From Mesocentrotus franciscanus (Eukaryota; Echinodermata; Echinoidea; Camarodonta; Strongylocentrotidae): 64,000 nucleotides of DNA. Positions within the stretch are counted from its first letter, which is position 1. The number at the start of each line of letters is the position of its first letter. The position numbers were made by a program, and so were the translations under genes. Below the pieces are notes generated by a model that saw only the letters and a program-made list of their open reading frames with translations, was not told the origin of the DNA and did not search any database. The stretch covers positions 30,269,820-30,333,819 of the forward strand of contig CP137675.1 of NCBI GenBank assembly GCA_037976565.1, read 5' to 3'. This document shows positions 38,401 through 53,400 of this stretch, piece by piece.

Positions 38401-41400
38401 ACCCTATACAATATATTGTCTAAACCCAGAACAACAATAAAAACCAAAGTCCAAACAAAAATCCACACAAAAGTCCAAGTCCATACTAAAATGGTTGATT
38501 ACAATTTACACTTGTATGTTTGAAAATAGTGTCTCAAAGACCAAGCCCTAGATTAAGCAGCCAGGAGCAAGGGGCAATTTATTTTAAAAAGTTGCCCCTT
38601 GCCCACGGGGATTTACCAGAGCAAGGGGCAATTTCTGAAGAACCAGGGGCAATTTCCAAAAACAGATATAATGACAACCAATTACAAAAGTTAAATAAGT
38701 TCAAAGATACAATGTTAATTTCATAATGCGAATAGTCTACGATCAATTTAATAACTTTTTAATCTTAACAAGATCAGGCACGTAGCCACGGGAGGGGGCA
38801 TGTGCCCCCAAAATTTCCAAGATCAGACACCCCTCCTCTTAGACCCCTCCCAGGACGTCGATCAATTAGATGTAGTGCCCCCAAACATCAAACTCTGGCT
38901 ACGGCCCTGAACAAGATCAACAGGAAAGATTGATTAAGAATATCAACTTGCACATAAAACAGTATTTTAAAGTAACTAAAAATATTGATGAGGAAATTAA
39001 TAAATAAATCGTCAATTTCACGAACATCGAAAGTCAGAAGGACTTGGCTAGTCTATCCCAAACCGAAATCGCACCTCACACACAAACCTTCCGCCACACT
39101 CTCGGCAGAACACGAACAGTATGTTACCAGGAATCGAAAGGTTCGCGGTGGGAAGCTGGCCAGCTAGCTTTTTGCCAAAACAATGCTAGGTCGGCTGCTG
39201 GCAAAATGAAAGTAACTACGATCGAGAACATCGTAGGTGTTCTCAACTTGTCTATGAGAGAATTCTAAATTCTATTTGAGATGAAATAATAAACTAGACC
39301 TACAAACAAACTTCGACAGATCTCTAATGACTATTTGAATGCTTGTTTATTTCTCCATTTGACGATTTGTTTTCTTGATCCTTCGAAACATTTGTAATTG
39401 TACGTAAATGCGTGCGCGACAGCACCATCTAGCTAGCTATACTAGCGATCGCATGATATGAACGTACATACGTGCGCTAGCCTATCGTAACAACGGGCGC
39501 ATTTTCACTGCAAACACTTGCGCCTCAAGAAATGCACACAAAATACGAAGCTAGTAGAGAGCTCCTGCGCGGCAACTGTTTCGTGATTCGTGTATTTTTT
39601 CTGTCCTAATATTTTATGGGCGCATTTTCACGGCAAACACTTGCGCCTTGCCGTCTAGTTTTAAATGATTATGGGCGCAATTGGTGGTTTTATGAGCGCA
39701 AATTTGCGCCCTGCGCCCACTTAATCGAAGGCTTGTCAAAGACACGTTTTAACTTCTACACAAGAATATAATAAGAATTGAAAAACCACATTCTTTAATA
39801 GACAGAGCATCTATTTCCCAATCACTTTAAGAAGTAAAACCTTTGGGTTCTTAATCCCCAATTTAATCACTAAATTCTCATTCATTTTTTAAAAATACAA
39901 AATTGTACTTTCCGAATATCAAGAAAAAGGTTCCTCAATAATCATTCTGTTTTCGTTGTTGCATTTAAAACTCATGGCCAACATGTGATATTCCAAATGT
40001 TAAAAAATCTAAATACATTTAATTCAATGCAAATATTTGTTGGAAAATTTTGGACCAACAACCTTAACTACAGTATGATGATAAAAGTTATCCATGATGT
40101 TTAAAGGTTATTCAAACTCTTGGTTGCAATAAATAAATAAATAAATAAATAAATAATAATAATAATGGTCATATCAAGTTTTTAACTTCTGGATTAACAA
40201 AAACATGGGACACAATATTGCAGAGAATCGTCCAGTTTGTATGTCATCATGAATATGTAAAAAAATGTATAAAGCCTTGCATGTACATGTACAGCAACTT
40301 GCAAAAGTGTTTACCAGTACATGGTTTAGAATATCACTTACATGTAGCTACAGTATTAACGTTTATATCACATGAAAACATTGTACTGAAAACAAAATGT
40401 GTTGACAGATATCTGAAATTGCAGCAAGATATGAAAAATAAATTGTTAAAAGTTATATCAAAGTTTTCTAAGGCTTTGCAAGCCCGAAAAAGTAATCTTA
40501 CAAACATCAAGCTTCAAAAGTCATGCAATGTCTGTTCAATGTGTAATGTCATTATGTGATGCAAAAAAAATTTAAATCAGCTACTTTACATTACAGGAAG
40601 CTTGAGCAAAAGAAAGATTGTCAAAGTAATAAATATATGCTAAACAATCCCTCCTCTCTAAAATAAAAACCATGCAAACAAACATCTTTTGACTTAAGTG
40701 GAAAAAAAGAAGTCTTACAAAAATAAAAATGAACAAACACTACATGTAGATGAATATAAAAACAAAAAATAGGATCAAAGGCAAAGCTTACTATTAATCA
40801 TCACTCACAAACGTATAATAGGGGACGGCTACTGACTACAGCCTACAGTGTACAGTATATATATTGTTCGGTCGACTTTTCAACAAACAAAAATAAGGAA
40901 ACAGGGACAAAAAAAGAACATCTGCTTAAAAAAATGGAAAGGTAAATTTGCCTAGCTTCCAGACCCACAATCACGATTGCATTGGGTCAAAGTCATTAAA
41001 AGACTGCGCAACAGAAATAATAAAACAATAACGGGTCTGGATAAAGGCTACGGAGCAAGTGTTTTAGGGTGTGTTAATGGGACATCATCTAAAAATATAA
41101 TGCAGAATTTGGATGCAAAAATCTTACCATCGGAGCCTGGATAATGTATAAAGCAGTTATGAAAGAAAGAAAAGAAATGCACATGGGTGAGTTACATGAA
41201 CTAAAAAATGTAAAATGATAAATTAATTTGTATCACAGTTCAGGTGAAATTGACAATTAAAGATGTTGTACACATACATGTAGGAGCCTTGAAAAAAAAG
41301 GATAGAAAAAAAAAAGGGGGAGAAGAAAAAGGGGGAACAGAAAAAAATATGCATTTGAAATACGAGTAAGTATGTATCTGCATCATTACAAGTGGTTGCA

Positions 41401-44400
41401 TGGACGTCCCTGCATGATTCAGAATGGATGTACACATGTATATAATTCATCTGTTGAAAGGAATAACTCTGCATAAACAAACATAAGCCATGTTCAGACT
41501 AGTGCTGTGATCAAACGTTTAACCGTCCGGTATCCGACCGTCCATGGCAGTATCCGTTTTGAATGTGACGGTTTCGTTTACCCGATTTTTTTTTTTTTTT
41601 TTTTAGTGTAAAATTTTCGGACAAATTTTACAATATAAATAATAGAATAAATATATCTTACAGTATTTTAATTTATTCATTCCGGAAAATTACGAGAAAA
41701 AATTTAACTTATTGAAAATAAACATTTATAAGAACAGTAATGGAACGAGCCTGAGCTGCTATCTCTGTGTATTATAACATGTACATCGGTACATTCAATA
41801 TGGCAGCCTTCATGAATCGCAACTTTAGACAACAACACTCGGCAAATCTTTAAAAATAATCAGTTTATGTCAAATTGAAATCATGATTCTTGTACAATTG
41901 CAAATAAAACACAAGTAAAGACGGAAATATGAATGTAAGTAATATTTTTCTTGACGAATAGTTACGTTTTTATGTGAAATTAGTGCCGGTCGAAAGCAGT
42001 GTTTTTCATCAGAAGTGGTGGGCGAAAATCCCCGCGCTGGTCGGGCCGCGCCCGCCCAGTGCCGACCACTATTCTTACAATCAGCGGCGACCTTGGCAAA
42101 AGTGAGTAATTTTCGTTTAACCGAAAACCGTCCGGTTTTGACTAGCGGTTAAACAGAATTGGAAATATCCGTGATGTTACAACACTAGTTCAGACGAGGT
42201 TTTGCTAGTCGGTGTAAGTTAATCCCTGCAGCAGTAAATACCTCATGTATATTTCACTTACACCATTAGTTGTCCACACGCTCTTACTCGGACCAACTTG
42301 CCACGATTAAGTTAACACGACCTGCCACCGACCAGCGTAACTTACGGAAGTGGTGGCGTCCGCACTAGTAAACCTCAACCCACCTTCCGCATCTAAACCG
42401 TGGGAAATCTCATTTTAATTTTCGATTGTAACAAACAACCCTCGTGAAAGGTCACAGATACTCCTGAGTGTATTCAAGTGAGAGCATCCACACGGTCAAC
42501 TTACGCTACCCTCTAGTCATGTTAGCGAGCTATTCCTGGGTAAATCCAGGAGTAAATAGGTCGGGGTAAAGGTAGGTGTAGCTAACACGACCATCGTTCA
42601 GACGGTCACTACCGGTACTCCGAACTTTACACCTACCTCACGATATTTACCCCGAGTAGCTCTTAACACGACCTTTACCCCGGGGTAAATTGCCTCCGTC
42701 TGAACAAGACTACTATCTAATGCCCTTCTAGTTCTCAGTAGATGATAATATGCACAGTATGAAACCGAGCCGGGGAAAAATGGTTAACCGACTGTACAAA
42801 CTCGTACCGGTATGTATACATGTATGTACATTGTACACCAATGAGCCTCATTGGTGAAGGCAAACCCAGACTTTTCCTCTTGTCAGTCATAATGCTACAC
42901 TTTCCCCAGTCATTGCTTGGCATGTTGACATACTATAAAACATGAACCCACACTGTTTCCCTCAGGAGATATGATATTCATATGTAATTCACAGAAGATA
43001 TAATAACAGGTGTAGCCCTTTTGAATGATCTTTAAAAGATAGGGACAATGAAAACACTTTGATAAGGTTGTAAAAGCAGTTGAACTCTGTATCTATTTAT
43101 TTCTTTTGATCCATGAAGTTTTATTACTATTTATCAACATTTAGTAAAGAATTCAAACGGTATAGAGGATTTTAAAGCCTATGAAATAATTTGTATTCAA
43201 TTGAAAGAAAAAAAATACAATCCCACTCGGTCTCTTTCAGCTTTAAATCAAATTCATAGTGAGCACTTACATGTAAGATGTCATGTTGTGATGTGGTTTA
43301 TATACATATATTGGCCCGGAATGCAATCAATCATTTAATTCAAATTAAAATTAAAAATTGAATTGATTAAAAATTATTTCAAGACTTATCTGATACATAT
43401 ACATGTTAGGAAATCTGTGAGCTGAATTAGTGATTTAAAAGTATTCATTTAATCACCACCGTAATTACCATGTCACAAGTACATGTATACAGTATGCACA
43501 TACATGTACATGTATGATGAAACTGTCACCAAAGATTCTGGACTCGATATCATTCGGTCGATTAGCCTTTCAACTAATACTCAAATCTAAATCTGGACTG
43601 TAGGGCACTCAACAGGCATGATTCAGGGATTAGTGTATACCGGTACATGTGACTCAACGGTATCTTATTACATACAGTGCCTGATGAATCTATTTCACCT
43701 GATCCGTCTTGCTCTCAAAATTTCGGTCATGTTTCAATACAGTTGGCTGGTTTGGGGGAGTCTATTCAGTTAATGTTACAAATCAAACTTATCATAAACC
43801 CAATATTATCTTTACATGTATTTCCGTCTCTTTCTCTTTTTTTTTCTTTTTTCTTTGTCTGGGAGCACCAGAGCTTGTGCAAACTTGAAAATGAATTTGT
43901 TATAATAAATCACAATTATAAGCACAATAAATACATTATGATATTCAACAATGTACATGTACAAGTGTACATGTACATGTACTTCATCCAAGTTCTGATG
44001 GAGAATTAGTGAATGGGCAACCCTTTTCTTCCAAGTTCCATAGAGCCATGCTTGTAATAAAAAGAGGAAGTTGGAAATTAACTGCCAAGCTCTCCCACAT
44101 GTTTTGTATTTAAGGGGAAAATATCATAAGCCTCGATGTAAAAGTCAACTAATTTGAGTCATACATGTAATCATATTTCTCACAAGAAACCAATTTAGAC
44201 TTAAATCACCAATAATATCCAGCATTGTACGCTCTATGTGTACGTTTGTACAGTAGCCTACATGTGCGTTAGTCTTGACTTTCTGATGCTACATGTAAGT
44301 GCAAATCCAATGTGAAAATAACCATTTATATGCAACATTTTATTTCTCTCTCTCTCTCTCTCTCGCTCTTTCTTTCTCTCTCTCTCTCTGTTTGCCTTCC

Positions 44401-47400
44401 GTATAACCTACATGTACCTATATATCTCACTCTATCTCTGCCCCCCTCTCTCCCTCCCTCCCTCCCTCCCTCTCTCTGTTGGCTCTTAACAGATGATGCA
44501 CATGTAAATTATTCATTCCATTGGTCCATTTATCATTCCACACACAAAAAAAATTTCACTAAGAATAAGAACATTGTCAGTTTTATAATGTTAATATGCA
44601 GTAGCTTAAAGATACTACATGTACATTACCGTAATTAACGTTGTATAAACCGCCCTCGTGTATAAACCGCACCCCTCTTTTTCGCCCTTTAAAAAAAAAA
44701 ATTAAAAAAAAATCATTGATTTTACCGGCTTTTACGACACAAAGTAAGCCGACGAAAAGAAAGAAATGAATGAAGAAAATGATTGCCGACACCACCATGG
44801 CAGCATTTGAGGAACAACATAAGAGACAGATCGAGGGAGAGAGGGGACAAAAGGCATGCCGACGGAAAGCAAGAAATGAATGAAGAAAATAATTGCCGAT
44901 ACCACCAGCGTTTGAGAAAAAACAGAGACATCGCGGGAGAGAAGCAAAAACAATCGCTGATATTTAATAATTAGGCTTTTAATTTTATAACAAAAAATAA
45001 GCCGACGGAAAGAAATAAAATATGAAAACTAAAAGTAAGATTCAAAGTTATCACTGATATAAATTAGTACGGCACATCGCGCCAGGAAACAAAGACGTCT
45101 TGTGATAAACAAAAATCACAATCTAAAAGCAGTAACGACTAACGACTAGCATGCGCCAGCCCAACAAGAATTTTATTCGGCTGTGAAATAGCCTGCTATT
45201 GATTGTATTACCGTAGCTTGATCAATCGAGCGGGACGCCGGCGGAGGTAGACGGCCATATTGTTTTTATTGTTATTGGGAGATTAACTCAACACAAATGG
45301 TTGGTGAGTCTTAGCAATGTTTAACATGAAACAATGAGATCTCGGACAAAACATAGGGAACCTTTTGACTGGGATAGCGTCAGTCTATGTCTAGTACACG
45401 TTGTCTCTTTTGTCCTTCTCTCCAGTTGGTTACGGATTAAGAGGAGATCGGACTTGTCTAGGCACGCCCGACGGCTAGGGGTGGCTACGGTGTGCGATGG
45501 GCTGCCAAATACCCGCTCTAGAAAGCGTGGCTTCTCGGCCAGAATGTGCCGTCATTCCACTGATATTTCTCATTAAATTTAGTTTACTTATTAAATAATA
45601 ATAATAATAACACCGGTGGAATAAGTAAAACAACATTAGAATAGACGGACTTCACACAATTTGCACTAGATCTAGAGTCTATGACTATGATTAGTCTATG
45701 TTACACAAAAAAAAATCGTAAGAATGACCTAGGCTCACATCAATACGAATCATTGAATTAATAATAGTATTTAAAAATTATACAACATAATCCCCTTTTG
45801 AGAAGTCTCTGAATAAAATGTTATTTATAAATCATCAAATCTATCTCTTTAAATTAAAAAAACATTTTCCCCTTTATTTTTTAAGAAAGGAGGTTGATTC
45901 ATGATTATAATTTTATTCAATTATTGAAAGAGCTCTGAAGACGAGACTATGTATCATGTAACCGTACCGAAATACACTCGAAATCCCAACGCCCACCACC
46001 CGACATTTATTAAGAATCGACAAACATCTCTCTTCAGGATAGTTAAAATCATCAATCAACCAGAAATATTACAATAATAATAGTTCACAAAATAAAATAT
46101 TGCATATTTGTAGGTTGATGACAAGTATTTATATACAAAATCTCGCTAGAAAGACGAACAATTTTTTCCATCGTCACGTCATTTCTTCATACCACTACAC
46201 ATATTATTACACATGGGGCAACGCACATTCTTATCCACCGCACGTCAACACTCCAACACAATTATGATCGACTCGGTAGTGACAGAGCACAATTATGGGC
46301 CCCAAATTTCACATTTCGCATCATAGGAATTACATGAAAATTATCAGATCAAGATTAAAATATAACATTCACATTAGATATATTTTTTCTGATGTTAGAA
46401 CTTCCAATGGATGATTTGAAAAGCGTTGAAAACGAGTGTCACTTTCAGGACGATGGTTTCTAACTAAACCAGGAACTTCAGGATATTTGTTGCACATCAT
46501 TTTGAAGATTATATTTTCCTCTACATAAAAATATGATGTAGTAAGGAATTTCCTGCGATAACCAATGAAAAATCTGCATTTCGGGGGACATCCCCCCATC
46601 CTCTCCTAAGCGCGAGCACTCTCTGTGACACAATTTGACCGCTGCTGAAGCGGAGATTGTAACATACCTGGAATTTTCAGCATGATGCATGTCTGTATGG
46701 GTGTATAAACCGCACCCCGACTTTTGATGTTTACCGACGGTAAAAAAAGTGCGGTTAATACACCGTTAATTACGGTATGTCCCTTTTGCAGCCAACATCA
46801 AAATCTGTAGAACTTTGCAGGAATTATGAATATGTCACGTACATGTACAGTATGTCCTATCTGTGAAATTTAAACGTTAGCAGTGTCCTAGTATTCAAAA
46901 CATGCAAGGAAACCTGTTTACTTTCTAGACTTCACTGTCAGACACTATTGAGTGACTGACTGACATCTTTTTTTCTTTGGTAATAACATACATGTACATA
47001 CAGTACATGTAAAATGAGCTGTAACAGGTACATGAGCATATGTCTACATCAATAACCCACTACTTGTAATGGCCAAAATTAAACTGATTGAATATTTGTG
47101 CAGCACAAAACGTACGATCATTCGGTACAAGGGTCTGAAAATCAGACTATTACTTACATGTAGGTAATTGCAATCACTTATGACGATTCAACAACTATTG
47201 GTCGTTATTTTCCCACAAAAAGCTATTTTCAATCCCTTTCTTTTTGAGGGAAGTTCTAAATAAGTATTGTCTTTCAAATGCCGTTGGAATTTAACCTTTT
47301 CATTTTTTTGGCCTGCAAATGGGACATACACTGTAGTACCTTTAACATGACAAAAGAATTACATACAGTTGAACATGTACATGTACTGCCTAGTACTGCT

Positions 47401-50400
47401 CAAAAACTACTTTTCGAATTATTCGCATTTAAAGATTTGTTTTATATTTAAACTGCTATCGTCCCGAAAAATTGGTTTAAAACTTAAAAGACTAATAGAA
47501 ATGTTAAAGTAGAACACGGCCACAAATTCTTTTCGGAAATAAGTCAGTTTTATAAAAGTTTGAGGCGATTTAGTGCTAACGCCCTTCTGCTTAGCGCATC
47601 ATTTTTGATCTGATATTCGAGCTAACGCCCTTCTGCCAGTCAGGCGACGATATACTGTACATGTAGGTGACCCTAATACCTATGGGGACAGGAAACACCA
47701 CATTTCCATAGTACCGGTAAACAAATGATGGATTTGCACAGGTGGCCTTACAGAGTACATGTACATGTACCAGTGGAAATTAAATATAACAATTCATTGC
47801 AAGTCGACTGGCTCATAATTTTCTACCAAATTGTCATCACGTTTTGCACCACATTTAACCTTGTGAGGTTTCATCGAAACTGAGAATACTCCACCACATA
47901 TTGTGGAATACTCCACCACATATTGTATATTATTGCATATATTGTATACATTATAGAGACCTTATGTAGACCAACTGCTAACTGGATACATGTACCGGTA
48001 GATACAAGTAAGAATGCATACTTGTATTTTTCTTTTTGTAATCATATTCTCCACAGTTCACAATTCTACAATAGGGACTTTTCGATTTGCACGTTCACTA
48101 GTGGACTGCTACTGTACATATTAGGGCTGTGCATAACCGTGTAATGAGATACTGGAGTACACTCCTAGGCTTACAGGCAAGTACTCGAATACTCGGACGC
48201 CATGTTTTTTTTTTTTTAATTTTTTTTAATTTTTTGATTTTTTGATTTTTTTTTTTTTTTTGCCAACACCATACTATGCTTACTACATATGCGGTCATTT
48301 TTTAAGCAGTGCGCATGTGCATCGACGAGCTCACCATTTGTAGCAGAATTCTCGAACGCGTTCACCCTTGTTTTGCTGTCGGTCGAAATCTGTGACGGTA
48401 CTGTTCGTAAGCAATCTTTTGTAGATCTATACGAAACAGCACATTGAAGTCACGAAATGGACCCAATTACCTAATTCTGCAAGCGGAGAGTGGTGGAAGC
48501 GTAAGCTCTCTTGTCTGTAATTTCCCTTAAAGCCCCACTGTACTACTTGTAGCTACTTGCTCCCTCTATATAGAAAACAATGCCTAAGCGGTGCCCGTTG
48601 GTCCCCCATGATCCTCTTTTTCTTATATTAATTGACAGCTGAGTTGATGAGATAACCACCTGTCAGTGACCATGCTAATCGCTCTAATCCCTCCTGGCCA
48701 AACTAGTGCATAGGGGCTTTAAATCAAAATTGTTGCAGAATAATCCATAAAATGAACACATTTTATTAATGCATCGCCAATCTGTTGCAGCATAATTATC
48801 GAGTACAGTCCCATGCACCGAATTTGGTGTTGGATCTTAAGCTATTCGATCGAATTTTGTGCGAGCGCGAACATATGCATGACGTCACTGAGCGAGCATC
48901 TTCGTTGTGTAAAATCGAAAAGGTAACGAACAACAGTCAGCGTGCCTCGTCAACCCTGCTTAAAAAAAGGACCGCATACGTAGCAGTCCACTAGGGCAAA
49001 TCGAAAAGTCAGCCTCTCATCTTTACCCATGAAACAGGGGGCCGTTTCTCGAAATGGTCATAAAGGGGAAGTCCCCCCTGATGAAAGCAGAAAAATTATA
49101 GAAACAAATTAGTGAAAGTTTTTTTTTAGTAAATGGGAGGGGACAGAGTTGCCGATTTGTGTTTGATTGATTGCACCTTCAAAAAGTCATTACTTTCTTA
49201 TTTCTAATCAATTTTTGCTAAGAAATTTCACTGACCTGTTTCTCAAAAGCAATGAAAGACTATGAAATGCACAAGTACCAAAACCATTTCAACCTGTACT
49301 AGGGCTGTAGGCAGGTAATTCTGGGCATCATGTGCCTCTAAAGACTACAAGCTACATGTACAATCTAATTTGCATTCTGACTGTACAGATTATAGAATTT
49401 AAACGGATAACTCATGGTTTTTACAACTCAGACAAGATTCCTGTTGATTGGATATTTCATTTCAATAAGTATGAGATTTAGACACACTAATACTCTTTTC
49501 ACAGTTGTTTTGCTTAACCCCGTACTTTGCTTAGCCCCGTACTATCCTTAACCCCAGACTAACTTTTTTGGCTGTTCTCACTGCAATTCGTTAGCCCCGT
49601 ACTAGCAGTATAGCGTAAACATTCATTAATTTGCTCTATTGCGTAGTACCGGACTATTTTTCGTTTCTGTTCTCATTCATTTGCTTGGCACCGCAATTGC
49701 GGAGTTAGCACCACAATTGCAGGGTTAGCCCTGCTATTTTGCAGGGCCAGCTAACCCCGTACTATAGGTGGGGCTAGCCCACTTTGGTAAATACGTGTCT
49801 GAACAGAAAGTGGAATAAGCTTAACCCCGGACTATAGGTGGGGCTAAGACCCCCCTTTAACCCCACCTATAGTCCTGGGTTAAGCAAATTTTTGCCAGTG
49901 TGAAAAGAAAGTGGAATAAGCTTAACCCCGGACTATAGGTGGGGTTAAGACCCCCCTTTAGCCCCACCTATAGTACAGGATTAAGCAAAATTTTGCGAGT
50001 GTGAAAACAGTATTATACTGTCCTATCATACAGTACTTGGGGGGGGGGGAATAACCTTTCCTGTTTATTGTGAGAGCAAGCTGCAAATACTCTAAGTAAA
50101 GAGAAACAATGCCAATGAACTGATAATACAGGAAGATGGGTGTATATATGTACAGGGTACATGTATTTGTCTAGCCTTGGTGAACTTGGTTAAGTAAAGT
50201 ACGTAGTCAATCCAACCCTCAAAATGAACTGTAGGCAGGCCTACATACATGTAACACCTTTTTATTCCAGGGATCTTTTCAAATTTTTTCAAATCTTTTC
50301 AACAACAACCAACAACAAAAAGGCCTAAGGGGTTAAGGGGGACATATTGAGTGCTACAATACAACATTGTATGGACTATATGGAGGCCCTATACTTTGTA

Positions 50401-53400
50401 AATGTACAGTACATGTACAACATCATCTAAATGAATTCAGATACTATGTACAATGTACAATGTATGCCATTACAATTATTTAAAAAAAATCAGTCCATTA
50501 CAACCTGTGGCCTACATGAACATGCACATTTAGCTGGACACCTTAATTTTATACGGCCCCCTTACTGTATGTCAAGGTGTGACAGTAAGTGGGTCATTGT
50601 GTAATATCTGAGTCTGAGTAAATTAAGCTTCAGTTACATGTAGTATCATGTATTATTCTGCACTGAGAATGGCCAACAACTACATCTAAACTGGCTTCTG
50701 ATACTCGTGCTTTAGGACCACGATATTATACACTGTTCCTGACCTTAATTTGTCTGATTGACAACATAGAGCACAGGGATTAAAGGGTTTATATTTGGCT
50801 ATTAAATCTAAACCAGGCTTATCAATGAATCATTCCATGATGTCATCTGTAATGAACAACATCCATCTCAATATAGGTACGAGTACGTAAATGTATGACT
50901 GATACTAAGGGCTACAGGTAACAAGTCAGGGCCATTACATGCATGAAAAATCTGAGCATATTGTCATGTTCGGCCTGGATATTATAAATGTACATGAACA
51001 TGGACATTGTAGGCCCATCCTTGTAAATACATATTCTGTATCTATTCTAATGTTGGACATTTTTTGTTCAAAACTTGATCTTTTAATAAAAGAAGAAAGA
51101 AAAATAAAAGAAAGAAAAAAAAAAAAAAAAGAAAGAAAAAAATCAAAAAATAATCACAGGTGAAAAAGATTATTTCTCTCTCTCCATTACCACTACCACC
51201 ACCACCACCACCACCACCCCCTCTCTCCCTCATAGTATGCTAAATGTACATGTATAACATCTGTGTATATATAATCCATACACACAGTAGAACAAATTAT
51301 CTTCTCCCACTTGTACGTGTACATGTACACTGTATGTACACAATACACCCACCCCATATAACACACACTCGGTCTCACAGGTACTTCATATTATCCCACT
51401 CCACCTCTTTCCCTGTTTTTTAAACTACTTTTGGATACATGTACAAAAGACTCAAACATACATTTGGTGTATGTTTTTCACACTCAAATCTTAAACTAAA
51501 ATATATAAGCACTCTCTCATTCTCCACTTAACATGTATTAGATTACTCAAAACAAAAATAAATAAATAAAATAAATAAATAATACAATTACATACCGGTA
51601 CTGGTACTTTCCTCTAGTCCCAAATAAAATGTTCATCACAGTTCTACAAACTACATGTACATGTACATACATGTATACATGTACATGTTTATATATATTC
51701 ATGGAGTATGATGCCGACCTTAGATTTCCCAATGAGGAGTATACATGTATACATATACAGTGCTACATGTACGAGAATCAATCTGTAGAGAACGACAAGG
51801 ACCCTAAGCCATTTTTTTAAATAAACTTTGCAGATAATCTTTTGTACATGTATAATCTTTTCTCTCTTTGTTGTTATCAGGATTCCTACACTGTACATAT
51901 ATGACTTATGCCAGACATAAAATTTCCAAAAACTTTGAAACTTTGAAGCTTTCGTGCCATTATAGGTACAAGTTGGTACAACATTATCATTTCTCTACAA
52001 AAATACTAAAAATCTTTCCTATAAATTTTTTCTGATAAAATTAATGTCAAAAAATTACTTGGGGTCCTTCTCATGTAGAGCAACATCGCAAAGAGAAACA
52101 TCAAACATTAGATTTTGTTCTCATCGATGAAACAGATGTTTGTTCAGTTACAATTCTACATGTACTATTTAAATAAAACATACCAACACTTACATGAGTA
52201 CATTATATTTCATTCCACTTTAATACATGTACGTCTCACCCACAACATCAATTAAATATGTCTACATGTACCTACTACTGCCTCAAAAAATTTCATGATG
52301 CCAACTGAAAATAATTGATGATACCAACTCAAAAGTTAATACACGCATTCACTGAGTCATTTCTATCATGGGAGAGAGTACACAATTACATGTGTAACAC
52401 TCTCTTGTGGATATCTCAAGAGAGCCAAAAGGGCATTAATTCAGTGTCAAATATGATATAACATGAATTAATACACAATTGGGTCCCAGCAGATAATATT
52501 CCTTTTTCATAAATTACAGTCTTGCTTCTATCAAGGCACCTTTGGCAAAATAATACAAACTAATCTGGGGAAAACACTTTGGGATTTTTTTAAATAGTAC
52601 GGGCATGTCCCATATAAAAAGATCCACAATGATACAACCCTGTACAATCACCAACATTATGAATTTAATTCATGCTCTCAATGTAAAAACAAACAACTTT
52701 TCTAATTCTGCAAGTATGTGAATATTCACCTTCCTGAAATGATGTAGCCTACATGTATCACAATAAAACAAACTTTCAACTTATTATTTTGGAATGGGAC
52801 ATCTACATGTACAAATTTGATTTTGCTCAGCAATACCTCATTAATATTTGGCTTGACTTCATGCAAGTAAAAAAATGTGATTGATGGTTATTTCATGTAG
52901 TATTATTGCGGCTCAGCTACAGCTGGGGTAGTAATATGATACTTTGTAAATAAGCACTGTAGAGTATATTCATATATTACCTGTGAGAAATAAATGGACC
53001 TAGTCTATATTATTATTACGATTATTATTCTCTGGAAGAGGAGCAAATCTACCAAGAAGTAGAAGACTGCCATAATGGGCATTTTTAAAAATAAATTACT
53101 AGTAGATAATTTTGGAAACAACTTCCTGAGAATCTCAATTTTCCTGTCCAGTTTTTAACTGTACACTCTGTAATATTTACATGTATGTAAATGAAACACA
53201 TAAGAACAGAAATTCATGGTGGTGCCTTGAAGAATCAGCTACATGTATGACTTCCTTTTATACCCATCTTACCTGTTTCATTCAGTGAGACTTCTGTAAT
53301 GTTGTTGACTAAATTGATTTTGAACAAAGTAAAGAAATATCAGTTCTGGCAGATGCAAAATTTTCGCAAAAATGATTTCACTTATTAAACCCATCATCCA

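Noticed and set aside
40218..40556. 113-codon plus-strand frame in the first intron
   Set aside because: AT-rich codons, no recognised motif, no splice signals that would join it in phase to the flanking exons on either strand.
45334..45573. 80-codon frame inside the 2.15-kb TA-flanked element, considered as a transposase remnant
   Set aside because: No DDE-type or helix-turn-helix pattern that I can recognise; left as unassigned.
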